The notes beneath the pieces were generated by a model. It ran no database searches, had not been told where the DNA came from, and saw only the letters and a list, made by a program, of their open reading frames with translations. From contig NZ_CP047358.1 in assembly GCF_030408855.1 (NCBI RefSeq), positions 124,001 to 188,000 of the forward strand: 64,000 nucleotides of DNA, in the 5' to 3' direction. The DNA is from Corynebacterium glaucum. Lineage in GTDB: Bacteria > Actinomycetota > Actinomycetes > Mycobacteriales > Mycobacteriaceae. The translations under genes and the position numbers were made by a program. Below, piece after piece: positions 47,635 through 56,765 of this stretch (positions are counted from its first letter, which is position 1; each line of letters starts with the position of its first letter).

Positions 47635-47656
47635 GCTAGCGGGGCGCCCCGCTAGC
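47635..47656. terminator. 22-bp perfect palindrome between convergent genes
   Basis: Two GCTAGCGGGGC arms with no loop, overlapping the glxR stop. It can fold as a hairpin on either strand and probably terminates both transcripts, though a U-run is lacking. Confidence 0.55.
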
Positions 47657-48335
47657 GTGCGCGCCGAGCGAGGTGCTCGGTGTCCACGATGAGCACGCTC
47701 TTGCCCTCGAGGCGGATCCAACCGCGGTGAGCGAAGGTTGCAAGCGCCTTGTTCACAGTTTCGCGGGAGGCGCCCACCAGCTGGGCGATTTCTTCCTGCG
47801 TCAGATCGTGATTGACACGCAGCGCGCCCCCCTCTTGGGTGCCGAAGCGGTTTGCCAGCTGGAGCAGGGTCTTGGCGACACGGCCGGGGACATCGGTGAA
47901 GATAAGGTCCGCGAGCGATGCGTTGGTGCGGCGCAGGCGGCGAGCAAGGACGCGAAGCAGCTGCTGCGAGATCTCCGGGTGCTCATCGATCCACTGCTTG
48001 AGCATCGTCGAGTCCATCGTTGCCGCCGTGACCTCGGTGACGCAGACAGCGGAAGAGGTGCGCGGGCCGGGATCGAAAATGGAGAGTTCGCCGAACATGT
48101 CGGACGGGCCCATCACGGAGAGCAGGTTTTCGCGGCCGTCGGGAGCGTGGCGTGCGAGCTTCACCTTGCCGGAGACGATGATGTAGAGCCGGTCGCCTGG
48201 CTCGCCTTCGTCGAAGATCGTCGTTCCGCGAGGGAACGTCACGGTCTCCATGTCCTCGATGAGGGCACCTACCGCAGTAGGGTCAACCCCCTGGAAAATG
48301 CCCGCTCTGGCAAGGGTCTCCTGCACGCCTTCCAT
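47652..48335 (-). CDS. glxR: cAMP-dependent global regulator GlxR (CRP family)
   Basis: 227 residues. Cyclic-nucleotide domain with the phosphate-binding cassette [17 protein letters not shown] (about 82-98) and a C-terminal winged helix-turn-helix ([21 protein letters not shown], about 177-197). Genomic position (whcA region, next to nth) and sequence are those of corynebacterial GlxR, controlling carbon and respiratory genes. The upstream region holds a nested inverted repeat with CRP-like half-sites, fitting autoregulation. Confidence 0.95.
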   Translation of the reverse strand: MEGVQETLARAGIFQGVDPTAVGALIEDMETVTFPRGTTIFDEGEPGDRLYIIVSGKVKLARHAPDGRENLLSVMGPSDMFGELSIFDPGPRTSSAVCVTEVTAATMDSTMLKQWIDEHPEISQQLLRVLARRLRRTNASLADLIFTDVPGRVAKTLLQLANRFGTQEGGALRVNHDLTQEEIAQLVGASRETVNKALATFAHRGWIRLEGKSVLIVDTEHLARRAR

Positions 48336-48421
48336 TGAACCTCCTCGCGCGCCCCATGAGGGGAGTGAGCATCACGCTAACTACGTGCGGGTACTGCGTG
48401 GTTTTTCTCACTCGGGGCATG

Positions 48422-48477
48422 AAATTGTGATTTCATCACATCTCGCTCTGACGTTAGCGAGACTACCATCACAATTT
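48422..48477. promoter_or_regulatory. Nested inverted repeat with CRP-like half-sites upstream of glxR
   Basis: Outer arms AAATTGTGAT (48422-48431) and ATCACAATTT (48468-48477) are perfect inverses. Inner arms TCTCGCT (48441-48447) and AGCGAGA form a second stem. The outer left arm is also part of TGTGA-N5-TCACA, a GlxR-like palindrome one base short of the canonical spacing. T6 follows on the plus strand. Confidence 0.6.
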
Positions 48478-48489
48478 TTTCCATGAGAG

Positions 48490-48615
48490 CTAATCGGCTA
48501 AAGATCCTATCCCAGCGATAGCTCCGGTTCCCACGACGGTGCGCTCGATTCCTTCCATACCCACGGTGAACAACCCGACACCCAGAGGCACTAGCGCCAC
48601 TAAAAGGAAACTCAT
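48490..48615 (-). CDS. Small membrane protein, 41 residues
   Basis: Short frame starting [16 protein letters not shown], with one or two hydrophobic helices (about 3-20 and 29-38) and a [13 protein letters not shown] loop. AGGA lies 8 nt before the ATG. Located between glxR and nth on the minus strand. Probably a real conserved small gene, but too short for certainty. Confidence 0.55.
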   Translation of the reverse strand: MSFLLVALVPLGVGLFTVGMEGIERTVVGTGAIAGIGSLAD

Positions 48616-48646
48616 GGTGTCCATCCTACGGGCTAGCATGATCGGC

Positions 48647-49501
48647 ATGCCTGAAAATTCAGAAACGCCTGCGGGGACCGGTAGGGCGGACAACGGGGCG
48701 TCGATAAGCAAGCGAAAGCTCCGGCGACCAGGCACCCACCCGGCTGCGAAGGGGACGGAGACCGACCTTGGGAGGGTGCGCCGCGCGCGACGCATCAACC
48801 GCACGTTGGCGGCGACTTTTCCTGATGCCCATGCGGAGCTCGACTTCACGAACCCGCTTGAGCTGTTGGTGGCGACGGTGTTGTCGGCGCAAACCACCGA
48901 CGTGCGGGTCAATCAGGTCACCCCGGCGCTGTTTCGCGCATATCCGTCCGCGGCCGACTACGCGGAGGCGAATCAGGCCGAGGTTGAGGAGCTGATCCGC
49001 CCCACGGGATTTTTCCGGTCGAAGGCGGCGAACCTGATCGGGCTGGGCCAGATGCTGGTGAGCGAGTACGGCGGGGAAGTGCCGGTGAAGGTGGAGGATC
49101 TGGTGCGGCTGCCGGGAGTGGGGCGCAAAACTGCGCATGTGGTGCGAGGCAATGCATTCGGGCTTCCGGGGCTGACCGTGGATACGCACTTTCAACGTCT
49201 GGTGAAGCGACTTGCGCTGACCGAGGAGACGGACCCGGTGAAGATCGAGCACGCCGTGGGGGAGCTGATTGAGAAGAAGGAATGGACGATGTTCTCCCAC
49301 CGGATCATCTTCCACGGGCGTCGCGTCTGCCACGCCCGAAAGGCCGCGTGTGGCGCCTGCCCGATCGCGTTCGATTGTCCTAGTTTCGGCCTCGTCGGCC
49401 CGGCTGAGCCCGCGGAGGCGGCCGCGTTGGTGACGGGGGAGGAGCGCGAGCACATCCTGCGTCTGGTTGGCATGCCCGACGCTGAAAGCGAGAAGGAGTA
49501 A
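48647..49501 (+). CDS. nth: Endonuclease III
   Basis: 284 residues, longer than E. coli Nth by an N-terminal tail of ~45 residues. Helix-hairpin-helix [12 protein letters not shown] with catalytic Lys, catalytic Asp in TVDTHFQR, and a [4Fe-4S] cluster motif C-x6-C-x2-C-x5-C near the C-terminus. Base-excision glycosylase/AP lyase for oxidised pyrimidines. The tail ([14 protein letters not shown]) is encoded over a recurrent 11-mer. Start uncertain: ATG 48638 and 48647 are both possible. Confidence 0.94.
   Translation: MPENSETPAGTGRADNGASISKRKLRRPGTHPAAKGTETDLGRVRRARRINRTLAATFPDAHAELDFTNPLELLVATVLSAQTTDVRVNQVTPALFRAYPSAADYAEANQAEVEELIRPTGFFRSKAANLIGLGQMLVSEYGGEVPVKVEDLVRLPGVGRKTAHVVRGNAFGLPGLTVDTHFQRLVKRLALTEETDPVKIEHAVGELIEKKEWTMFSHRIIFHGRRVCHARKAACGACPIAFDCPSFGLVGPAEPAEAAALVTGEEREHILRLVGMPDAESEKE
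48699..48709 (+). repeat. Recurrent 11-mer CGTCGATAAGC, copy 15
   Basis: Exact copy in the dispensable N-terminal tail of nth, GGGG flank, read as ASIS with ATA. Confidence 0.9.
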
Positions 49502-49507
49502 GCAAGC

Positions 49508-50098
49508 GTGCAGAAATCGGCGATCTGGAGCGTCGTGGCGGTGGCCGTGGTCACGGTCTTAGTGCTTGCGGGCGCGTTTGTGCTGCTGCGCGGCGGTGAA
49601 GACGACGCGGCCTCGGACGCCGCGCCTTCGGAATCGGCGGTGGGGCCGTCGCAAATCACGTTTGTGCCGAATGCGGACCAGCGCGCGGATTGCGTCGCAG
49701 GTGGCGTCGGGGGCATCGATCTACCGTGCCTCGGCGGCGAAGACGTGCCCGGTGAGCTCAACGACATCACCGTGGTGAACCTCTGGGCGTGGTGGTGTGA
49801 GCCGTGTCAACGCGAGCTACCGATTACCCAGGCGCTTGCCGACGCGCACCCGGAGTACAGCGTGGTCGGGGTGCATGCCGACGCAAACGCGACAAACGGG
49901 GTCGCGATGATGAATGAGCTGGACGTGTCGTTTCCCAGCTACCAGGACGACACGAATCGCTTTGCGGGCCTGCAGGGGCTGCCCGGAGTGGTGCCGATCA
50001 CGCTGGTGTACCAGGGCGGCGAACCGGTGGGTATGTTCCCGCAGGCATTCAACTCCCTGGAGGAGCTCGAGGCGGCTGTCGACGGGGCGCTCTCCTGA
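49508..50098 (+). CDS. TlpA-like membrane-anchored thioredoxin
   Basis: 196 residues from a GTG start. Signal anchor (about 8-28), acidic linker, thioredoxin fold with active site WAWWCEPCQREL (about 95-106) and cis-Pro region VVPITLVY. An extracytoplasmic thiol-disulfide oxidoreductase, perhaps with an additional disulfide (ADCVAGG / LPCLGG). Its stop overlaps the Nudix ATG (TGATG) and nth precedes it by 6 bp. Confidence 0.9.
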   Translation: MQKSAIWSVVAVAVVTVLVLAGAFVLLRGGEDDAASDAAPSESAVGPSQITFVPNADQRADCVAGGVGGIDLPCLGGEDVPGELNDITVVNLWAWWCEPCQRELPITQALADAHPEYSVVGVHADANATNGVAMMNELDVSFPSYQDDTNRFAGLQGLPGVVPITLVYQGGEPVGMFPQAFNSLEELEAAVDGALS

Positions 50099-50823
50099 TG
50101 GGGCGCGCTACCGGCGATGTAGATCTGCGCCCAGATGCGGCGCCACAGTGGCTGCGCCCGCTGATCGCTCAGCTGGGAACATCTGAGCACTCCGGTCGGG
50201 TGCGCGAGATGTTGGCTTCGCGGGTTCCACAGCGCGACCGTGAAGATGAAGCTGCTGTGCTGATCGTGTTCACCGGCGATCCGCATGCGGCAACCGTCCC
50301 GGACGATGCGGCGGTGCTGATCACCCACCGGCACCCCAAACTGCGCAGCCACTCCGGGCAGATGGCATTTCCCGGCGGCAAGATCGACCCGGGCGATTCC
50401 GGTCCTGTCGACGCAGCGCTGCGTGAGGCCACAGAGGAGACTGGCCTCGAGCGCCACCGCGTGACCCCACTTGGGGTTTTCGACGCGGTCACGACCGGCG
50501 GTTCGCGCAAACGGGTGCGCCCCGTGCTCGCCTACGCTGCCGATCCGGGCGAGGTGTACCCGGCCAGCGAGGTGGAGACCGATGACGTATTCTTCGCGCC
50601 GCTCCGAGAGCTGGTTGCGCCCGAAAACCGCATCACCGTGGGATGGCGGGGCTGGACAGGGCCCGCATTTCATGTGGGCTGTTACCTGGTGTGGGGGTTT
50701 ACCGGGGTGCTGCTCAGTGTGGTCTTGGAGTTCGGCGGGTGGGCGCGTTCCTATGACGAGGACACGGTGCACAGCCTTGAAGACACGCTGGCGCAGTCCT
50801 GCAACGGGGAGCAGCAGCACTAA
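50098..50823 (+). CDS. Nudix hydrolase, CoA pyrophosphatase type
   Basis: 241 residues. The Nudix box is of the CoA-pyrophosphatase form (GGKIDPGDSG...ALREATEETGL), with the characteristic Asp-rich variant. HRHPKLRSHSGQMAFPGG precedes it, the UPF0035/NUDT7-NudL signature. It likely cleaves CoA or acyl-CoA to 4'-phosphopantetheine and 3',5'-ADP. Confidence 0.9.
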   Translation: MGRATGDVDLRPDAAPQWLRPLIAQLGTSEHSGRVREMLASRVPQRDREDEAAVLIVFTGDPHAATVPDDAAVLITHRHPKLRSHSGQMAFPGGKIDPGDSGPVDAALREATEETGLERHRVTPLGVFDAVTTGGSRKRVRPVLAYAADPGEVYPASEVETDDVFFAPLRELVAPENRITVGWRGWTGPAFHVGCYLVWGFTGVLLSVVLEFGGWARSYDEDTVHSLEDTLAQSCNGEQQH

Positions 50824-50898
50824 CCGGGGGTAAGCTAGCCCGGATGCCCGAAGATCCGGAGCCCCAGACAAGCGAAACGTAGAGGAGGTGGCGGCGGC

Positions 50899-52104
50899 GT
50901 GCAGATCGTTCTCGACGCAGCCCTCATCCTGCTGATCGTTATTGCCGTGATCGGAGGCTGGCGTCAAGGTGCGCTGTCTTCGATTCTTTCCGCAGTTGGT
51001 GTTGTCGCCGGCCTGGTCGTCGGGCTGGCGCTGGCACCGTTGGCAATGGGTGCGGCCGACGCGCAGTCGCTGCGCGTGGTCATCCTGGTCACCTTAGTGG
51101 TGCTTTTCGTCGGCGTCGGCAACGTTGTGGGGGCGGCTGCTGGCGCACAGCTGCGCAACAACGTGCGCCGCCGCTCCACTCAGATCGTTGACTCCGCTGT
51201 GGGCGCAGTGTTTCAGGCGCTGGCCACTGCACTGGTGGTTTGGTTCATCTCCATTCCGCTGGCGTCTGCCTTGCCGGGCAAGACCGGTGACGCAATCCGT
51301 AATTCGTCGGTGCTCTATGGCATTGACGCGGTGGCGCCGCCGAACCTGAGCCAGCTTCCCGCACGGCTTGCGGTCATGCTGGATGAGACAGGTTTGCCGC
51401 CTCTGGTTTCCCCGTTCGGCTCCCCGCGCGGCGGCCACGTGGACGCTCCGGACCCGGACGTGTTGGACCAAGCTGTGGTCAAAACCGCCCGGCCGGCAGT
51501 GGTCCAGGTCATGGGCGATTCGGGCTCGTGCCAGCGCCGCCTCATGGGCACCGGCTTTGTCATCGCGGATGATTACGTGCTCACCAACGCCCACGTCGTC
51601 GCTGGCACGGACTCGGTGGCGCTGAACACGGTGGTGGGAGTCAAGCGCGCCGATGTGGTGTTCTACGACCCAGACGTGGACATCGCCGTGCTGCGTGCGG
51701 AGCGCCTCGGCATCGATCCGCTTGCGTGGCATGAGGACACGCTGGTCAACGGCGATGACGCGATAGTAATGGGCTACCCGCTGTCAGGACCGTTCGAGGC
51801 GGCGCCAGCGCGCATTCGCGGCCGAATGAACATCTCCGGTCCCGACATCTACGCCCAGGGCCGGGTGCAACGCGAGGCCTACACCATCCGCGGCGTAATC
51901 CGTCAGGGCAACTCTGGTGGGCCGCTGCTCACCCCGGAGGGTGAGGTCGTCGGCATGATTTTCGGCGCGTCGCTGGACTCCACCGACACCGGCTATGCAC
52001 TCACGACTCAGCAGGTGCAGGAGCGCGTGGGGGAGATCTCCGAGTTGGTCGACCCGGTCGACACCCAGGCCTGCGTCGGCGCGGCTACAGGTCCAGCAGC
52101 TTGA
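50899..52104 (+). CDS. marP: MarP-like membrane serine protease
   Basis: 401 residues from a GTG after GGAGGTGG. Four transmembrane helices (about 3-165) of the CvpA/colicin V type, then a chymotrypsin-like protease domain: His232 (TNAHVV), Asp261 (DVDIAVL), Ser339 (GNSGGPLL). Mycobacterial MarP (Rv3671c) protects against acid by cleaving envelope targets; the same role is likely here. The last ~20 bp overlap the convergent hydrolase gene. Confidence 0.92.
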   Translation: MQIVLDAALILLIVIAVIGGWRQGALSSILSAVGVVAGLVVGLALAPLAMGAADAQSLRVVILVTLVVLFVGVGNVVGAAAGAQLRNNVRRRSTQIVDSAVGAVFQALATALVVWFISIPLASALPGKTGDAIRNSSVLYGIDAVAPPNLSQLPARLAVMLDETGLPPLVSPFGSPRGGHVDAPDPDVLDQAVVKTARPAVVQVMGDSGSCQRRLMGTGFVIADDYVLTNAHVVAGTDSVALNTVVGVKRADVVFYDPDVDIAVLRAERLGIDPLAWHEDTLVNGDDAIVMGYPLSGPFEAAPARIRGRMNISGPDIYAQGRVQREAYTIRGVIRQGNSGGPLLTPEGEVVGMIFGASLDSTDTGYALTTQQVQERVGEISELVDPVDTQACVGAATGPAA

Positions 52105-52831
52105 CGACGGCCATGACAAACGCCGTCGGGTCCTCCACATGCGGCAGCGCGAGCTGCGCAATCGGCCCGTCTAAGTCGCTGTCCTGAGCCGTAAAGGGGC
52201 GCAACCGCGATGCGGCGACAATGTGTGAGAGCGCGTTGTCTATGCGGCGGGCTGCGAGGCGCAGCGCCAGGTGCTCCTGAAAGTCCTGTGATGCGTGAAA
52301 TGCGTCGCTGGTTTCTGCCACAAAGTTGGCCCGCCAGATCGAGTCGAGTGCGCGCTCGCTTAGGCTGAGCAGCGGCGCTGGCAGCCTGGTTAAGGCGGCA
52401 GGGAACCCGCTCGAAGTGGGGAGTGAGATCACCTGGTGGATCAGCTCGTTGTGGCGCTTCGCCGCTGCCTTAGCAATTACTGACCCGGTGTCTGCACCCA
52501 CGACGGCCGCGCGGGTGTGGCCGAGGGTGCGAATGACGCCTTCCACGTCACCGGAGAGGATCTGCAACGTGTCGCCGGCGCGGTGCGGGGGCTTGTCGGA
52601 CATCCCGAAGCCGCGGGCATCAAGGGCCGCGACGTGGAGGCCATGGGCCGCAAGCGGCGCGATGGCATCTTTGAAGTCGAACCACCCCCCGAAAGCGCCG
52701 TGGATAAGCAGGATCAGTGGGTCACCCCGATTGCCAGCCTCCGCAACGTGGAGCCGGGTGCCGCGGGTGTGCAGCATCCGGTGGTTGAAGTCGCCCTCAA
52801 GCTCGACGACGTTAGGCGGGTGGGGCGCCAC
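52085..52831 (-). CDS. Alpha/beta hydrolase with Asp nucleophile (epoxide hydrolase-like)
   Basis: 248 residues. Oxyanion motif LIHGAFGGW, nucleophile elbow VVGADTGSV with Asp (as in epoxide hydrolases and dehalogenases, not Ser), and catalytic His in LALPHVEDP near the C-terminus, with only ~18 residues after it. The substrate is unknown. Its 3' end overlaps the marP end by 20 bp. Confidence 0.85.
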   Translation of the reverse strand: MAPHPPNVVELEGDFNHRMLHTRGTRLHVAEAGNRGDPLILLIHGAFGGWFDFKDAIAPLAAHGLHVAALDARGFGMSDKPPHRAGDTLQILSGDVEGVIRTLGHTRAAVVGADTGSVIAKAAAKRHNELIHQVISLPTSSGFPAALTRLPAPLLSLSERALDSIWRANFVAETSDAFHASQDFQEHLALRLAARRIDNALSHIVAASRLRPFTAQDSDLDGPIAQLALPHVEDPTAFVMAVVKLLDL

Positions 52832-52905
52832 TTGGTTGGTCCCTTCAGCATTGGAAAACGCCCGCGTCCTTAGCGGTCTAAGGGCGCGGGCGTGAGAGGC
52901 GGCGT

Positions 52906-53502
52906 CTACTTGTCGGTGTTGACTGCGGTGGAGCCGCCGCGGCGATCCGCCGGCACGGTGCGTGCTGCGCCCGTGCCAGCCGGTGCGGCCACCGGCGAGG
53001 TGGTGTAGAGACCGCTTTCGTCCTTTGCCAGGTTCTGCTGCGCCTGGCCCGGAACCAGGTTGCGCAGCTCGTTGACGGACTGGACGGTGCGCTCCGGTGC
53101 CTTGATCTTCTTCAGGTTGCGGAAGCCCAGGAACGCGATCAGACCTGCGAGCGCGAGCATGATCAAGAAGACAATGAGGAACGCCCAGCCGCGGTGCATC
53201 CAGGACGCCAGCATCTCAGCCAGCGCAAAGAAGAGGAAGAAGGTGGAGTACAAAGCGATCACGCCCGCGACTGCGAACATGCCGCCACCAATCGCGCCCT
53301 TCTTCACCTCGCCGACCACCTCGGCCTTGGCCAGCTCGATCTCGCCGCGGACGAGAGTGGACACCTGCTCGGTCGCGTTGGAAATCAGGGTGCCGATGGA
53401 ATCCTGGCCTGGCTGCGTCACACCAGTGTCGCGCAGCGGAATGGAGTCCACCTTCGCGGACACGGCTGTGGAACCGCTGGTGTAGAGACCTTCGTTGCTC
53501 AC
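52906..53502 (-). CDS. Phage holin superfamily III-like membrane protein (PF07332/DUF1469)
   Basis: 198 residues. Amphipathic N-terminal helix (SNATEQVSTLVRGEIELAKAEV), two transmembrane helices (about 73-97 and 104-128), and a flexible Ala/Thr C-terminus. Despite the family name this is a common actinobacterial membrane protein with no phage genes nearby. Often encoded near the ssd/tad region, as here. Confidence 0.87.
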   Translation of the reverse strand: MSNEGLYTSGSTAVSAKVDSIPLRDTGVTQPGQDSIGTLISNATEQVSTLVRGEIELAKAEVVGEVKKGAIGGGMFAVAGVIALYSTFFLFFALAEMLASWMHRGWAFLIVFLIMLALAGLIAFLGFRNLKKIKAPERTVQSVNELRNLVPGQAQQNLAKDESGLYTTSPVAAPAGTGAARTVPADRRGGSTAVNTDK

Positions 53503-53677
53503 TGTTTTAAACCTTCCTCACGTTGCGCGGCTTCGCCATCTCTGCGTGGTTTGCCAGCTTCGTGGCAGCTCGAGCGCAGCGACGCGGAGCGATATCGCAC
53601 TCAACAGTAGCCATGTTCTGCCCAACTTGCCTAAGAACATGCCCGGAACGTGCCCCCGGTTTCTTCGTCGCCTGCTA

Positions 53678-54481
53678 CTACGCAGAGCGCTTCTCCTTTC
53701 GCAGGGCCCGCGAGATAAGCACTCCGCCCACCACAATCGCGGTCACGCCCGCAACCACGCCGGCACCAATGCCCACTTCGCGGGCATTCGGCATCTGAAT
53801 CAGCGGCACTGGGTCTTTGAAGCTGCGGGTATCCCACCCCTCGCTGAGCGCGTGTTTACGCAGTGCCCGGTCCGGGTTCACCGCGACTGGGTTGCCCACT
53901 AACTCCAGCATCGGAATGTCCGTCGCCGAATCGGAGTATGCGAAGCTGGCCTCGAGGTCGTAGCCGTGCTCGTCGGCGAACTGCTGGACTGCCACCGCCT
54001 TCGCAGGGCCTTTGAGGTAACGCGTCACCTCGCCGGTGAGTTGGCCGTCGACAATCTCCATCTCTGTGGCAACGACGGTGTTCACCCCAAGCTCGTGCGC
54101 AATCGGCTCGACCAGGATCGACGCTGACGCGGAAATGATGATCACGTCGTGGCCGCGGGCCTGGTGCTCTTGGATTAGCTCGCGGGCCTCGGCGTAGATC
54201 GCCGGGGTGACAACGGTGCGCATCGTTTCCGTCGTGATGCGCTGTATTTCTTCGATAGACCAGCCCTGCACCATCTGTGCGAGCGCGTCGCGGGTGGTGT
54301 CCATCTTTTCGCTGGACTGGCCGACCAGCATGTACGACGCCTTGGTCAGGTACATGTCGATCGCTTCCTGGCGGGTGATCAGGCCGTTGTTGAAAAATTG
54401 CTTGCCAAAGGCGAACGCGGACGAGGTCGCGATGATCGTCTTGTCCAGGTCGAAAAACGCCGCAATTTTCGGGGTGGCCAT
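53678..54481 (-). CDS. HAD-IB phosphatase (SerB-like) with C-terminal membrane segment
   Basis: 267 residues. HAD motif I FFDLDKTII (9-17), motif II IIISAS, and motif III/IV Lys and FAYSDSATDIPML. One C-terminal transmembrane helix (about 237-258) anchors it. It is regularly found divergent from ssd in actinobacteria; the substrate is unknown and SerB-type phosphoserine phosphatase activity is unproven. Confidence 0.9.
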   Translation of the reverse strand: MATPKIAAFFDLDKTIIATSSAFAFGKQFFNNGLITRQEAIDMYLTKASYMLVGQSSEKMDTTRDALAQMVQGWSIEEIQRITTETMRTVVTPAIYAEARELIQEHQARGHDVIIISASASILVEPIAHELGVNTVVATEMEIVDGQLTGEVTRYLKGPAKAVAVQQFADEHGYDLEASFAYSDSATDIPMLELVGNPVAVNPDRALRKHALSEGWDTRSFKDPVPLIQMPNAREVGIGAGVVAGVTAIVVGGVLISRALRKEKRSA

Positions 54482-54603
54482 ACATCAGCAGTGTAGACCG
54501 TTATCCACACAAGAATTAGTGACAAATCTCCGAAACGGCCGAGTTATCCACAGTTTGGAGACGGGCCCTTGCCGTTTATGTTTCGTTCGTGCACGCTAAG
54601 TGC

Positions 54604-55632
54604 ATGACACAAACGCAACTAACAAATCCACGCCCGGCTCCGATTCTCGTCGCGGTCGATGATCCGTTGTTGCACCCGGAGGCCCTGCACATAGCCGCCG
54701 CCTGCGGAAGGCCAGTGGTTGAGGTCAGCGATGAGGTGCAGCTCGCTCGCATGCAGCCAAAAGCATTCGCTTCGCTTATCGACGGCTCCTTGGGTCCGCC
54801 CACCCCAACCCCAACCACCTTTGTCATCACCGCGTCTCCGGGCGCAGCACCACCCGGTGCGTTTGTGCTGCCCGCCCAGGCCGCTGATTTGCTTCGCGCC
54901 CTCGGAGCGCTTTCACTGCGCGGTGAACCGGATCCTGCGGCTGCGGGTGCGGTCATCGCGGTGGTCGGTGCCGCGGGTGGTGCCGGCGTGTCCACCCTTG
55001 CAGCGGCTGTGAGTGCCCGCGCGGGTGCAGGCAGCGTGCTTGTTGATGCGCATCCGCGTTCCGGGGGTCTCGATCTATTACTGGGGATTGAGGAAGTACC
55101 GGGTGCTCGTTGGGGCGAGATCGAACTCGGGGAGGGGGTCATTGCTCGCGGGGATTTGCTGCGTGCGCTGCCTTCAACTGACGCGCAGGTCGCGGTGCTC
55201 ACGGTCGCCCGCACCACGATTGTCGATCCGTTCCCACTCCGCGCCGAGGACGTCGACGCTGCCGTGGCCGCTTGCGCGTCGGACGGGGTGACGGTGATCG
55301 ACGCCCCTGTCAGCGCAATCCCTCCTCGTTGCGATCTCGCGGGCATTGTTGTGCCCGCACAGCTGCGCCCGGCTGCCGCAGCGGCGGCAATCGTTGCCCA
55401 GTGCGATGCAGCCGGCATCGCCCACGGCCTCATCGTGCGCGACTGCGCGTGGGCGTCGCTGAATCAGAGTGAGCTTGAACGCGTAACGGGATCCCGAGTG
55501 CTCGCCAGGTTGCGCACCTGCCGCGGTCTGGCACGCACCATCGAACGCGGAGGGTTGCCAGCGAGGTTGCCCCGGCCGCTTGCCCACGCTGCCGACGCGG
55601 TGCTCGCCGAGGCCACGCGAGGTGCGAGATGA
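54604..55632 (+). CDS. ssd: Septum-site-determining/CpaE-like ATPase (Ssd, TadZ-like)
   Basis: 342 residues. N-terminal pseudo-receiver region (VAVDDPLLHPEALHIAAACG) and a MinD/ParA-like ATPase domain with deviant Walker A GAAGGAGVSTLAAA (about 124-137), lacking the usual Lys, as in Ssd proteins. It likely positions the Tad apparatus, and Ssd overproduction affects division in mycobacteria. The ATG overlaps the next gene (ATGA). A recurrent 11-mer is read as SLIDG. Confidence 0.88.
   Translation: MTQTQLTNPRPAPILVAVDDPLLHPEALHIAAACGRPVVEVSDEVQLARMQPKAFASLIDGSLGPPTPTPTTFVITASPGAAPPGAFVLPAQAADLLRALGALSLRGEPDPAAAGAVIAVVGAAGGAGVSTLAAAVSARAGAGSVLVDAHPRSGGLDLLLGIEEVPGARWGEIELGEGVIARGDLLRALPSTDAQVAVLTVARTTIVDPFPLRAEDVDAAVAACASDGVTVIDAPVSAIPPRCDLAGIVVPAQLRPAAAAAAIVAQCDAAGIAHGLIVRDCAWASLNQSELERVTGSRVLARLRTCRGLARTIERGGLPARLPRPLAHAADAVLAEATRGAR
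54774..54784 (-). repeat. Recurrent 11-mer CGTCGATAAGC, copy 16
   Basis: Exact copy in the linker region of ssd, read as SLIDG. Confidence 0.9.
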
Positions 55633-56765
55633 CCAACCCAGTGAACGACATCGCAATTCTCGAGCGCGTCCAACGCCGCATCGCCGACGAGCCGGAGCCA
55701 CCCGGCCCTGAGCGCCTTGCCCACCTTATCCGCGAGGAAGCGGTAGTGATCAGTGATATCGACGTACTCGACATGATGCGCAGGCTACGCGAAGATACGA
55801 CCGGAGTTGGCCCCCTCGAAACGCTCTTGCTGGGCGGCGAAGTCACCGACATCTGCGTCAACGGGCCGGATGAGATCTTCATCGATCGAGGTCGAGGCCT
55901 CGAGCCAGTTGCCGATCGCCCCTTCGCAACCGACGCGGATGTTCGCCGACTCGCTACCCGCCTTGCGCTCAATTGCGGGCGCAGGCTTGACGACGCCCAC
56001 CCCTACTGCGATGGCCACCTCACCCGCCCAGACGGCACCTTGCTGCGCTTCCACGCGGTGGTTGCTCCCACGTCGCAGCCGGGCACCTGCATCTCGCTGC
56101 GCGTGCTGCGCACTGCCACCGCTAGCTTGGAAGATCTGCAGCGCCGTGGAGCGATCGATGCCGAGCGTGCCGCACTGCTGTGCAAGTGCGTCCGGGAAAG
56201 AAAAAGCGTCCTTGTTGTCGGTGGCACCGGTTCAGGTAAGACCACGCTGTTGTCCGCGCTCCTAGCTGAGGTCGATCCTGCTGAGCGGATCATCGCTATC
56301 GAGGACACCCGCGAACTCACCCCGGCTCATCCGCATGTGCTGAACCTAAGCACCCGCGGGGCAAACACGGACGGCGCTGGCGAGATCACTGTCGCCGACC
56401 TGGTCCGTCAGGCGCTGCGAATGCGCCCGGACCGCATTGTGGTCGGAGAAATTCGCGGGGCGGAGGTCATCGACCTGCTCGCCGCGCTCAACACCGGCCA
56501 CGATGGGGGCGGCGGCACACTCCACGCGAACTCCATCGGGGAGGTCCCCGCGCGCCTCGAGGCACTCGCCGCGCTCGGCGGGCTCGACCGAGCCGGGCTC
56601 CACGCCCAACTAGCGGCCGCAGTAGATCTGATCGTCGTGGTGAAACGCCACCCTGACGGCCAACGTCGCGTGGAGCAAATCGGCGTACTTGAGGGCCAGC
56701 CAGTGAACGCCCGCGTGGTCTGGGATGCAACCACCGGCCCAGCTGAAGGGTACGAGGAGTTGTGA
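55629..56765 (+). CDS. tadA: Tad pilus assembly ATPase (TadA/CpaF)
   Basis: 378 residues, secretion-ATPase of the VirB11/GspE superfamily. Walker [10 protein letters not shown] (about 198-206), Asp box AIEDTREL, Walker B ([12 protein letters not shown]) and the His-box-like [14 protein letters not shown]. Powers Flp pilus extension. It overlaps ssd by ATGA and the next gene by TGATG. Confidence 0.95.
   Translation: MTNPVNDIAILERVQRRIADEPEPPGPERLAHLIREEAVVISDIDVLDMMRRLREDTTGVGPLETLLLGGEVTDICVNGPDEIFIDRGRGLEPVADRPFATDADVRRLATRLALNCGRRLDDAHPYCDGHLTRPDGTLLRFHAVVAPTSQPGTCISLRVLRTATASLEDLQRRGAIDAERAALLCKCVRERKSVLVVGGTGSGKTTLLSALLAEVDPAERIIAIEDTRELTPAHPHVLNLSTRGANTDGAGEITVADLVRQALRMRPDRIVVGEIRGAEVIDLLAALNTGHDGGGGTLHANSIGEVPARLEALAALGGLDRAGLHAQLAAAVDLIVVVKRHPDGQRRVEQIGVLEGQPVNARVVWDATTGPAEGYEEL

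Noticed and set aside
52906..53502. Prophage remnant because of the holin-like family name
   Set aside because: No other phage gene is near; the family is an ordinary actinobacterial membrane protein.
53503..53677. Gene between the holin-like and HAD genes
   Set aside because: No frame with start, ribosome binding site or plausible composition; the stretch looks like promoter and leader sequence only.
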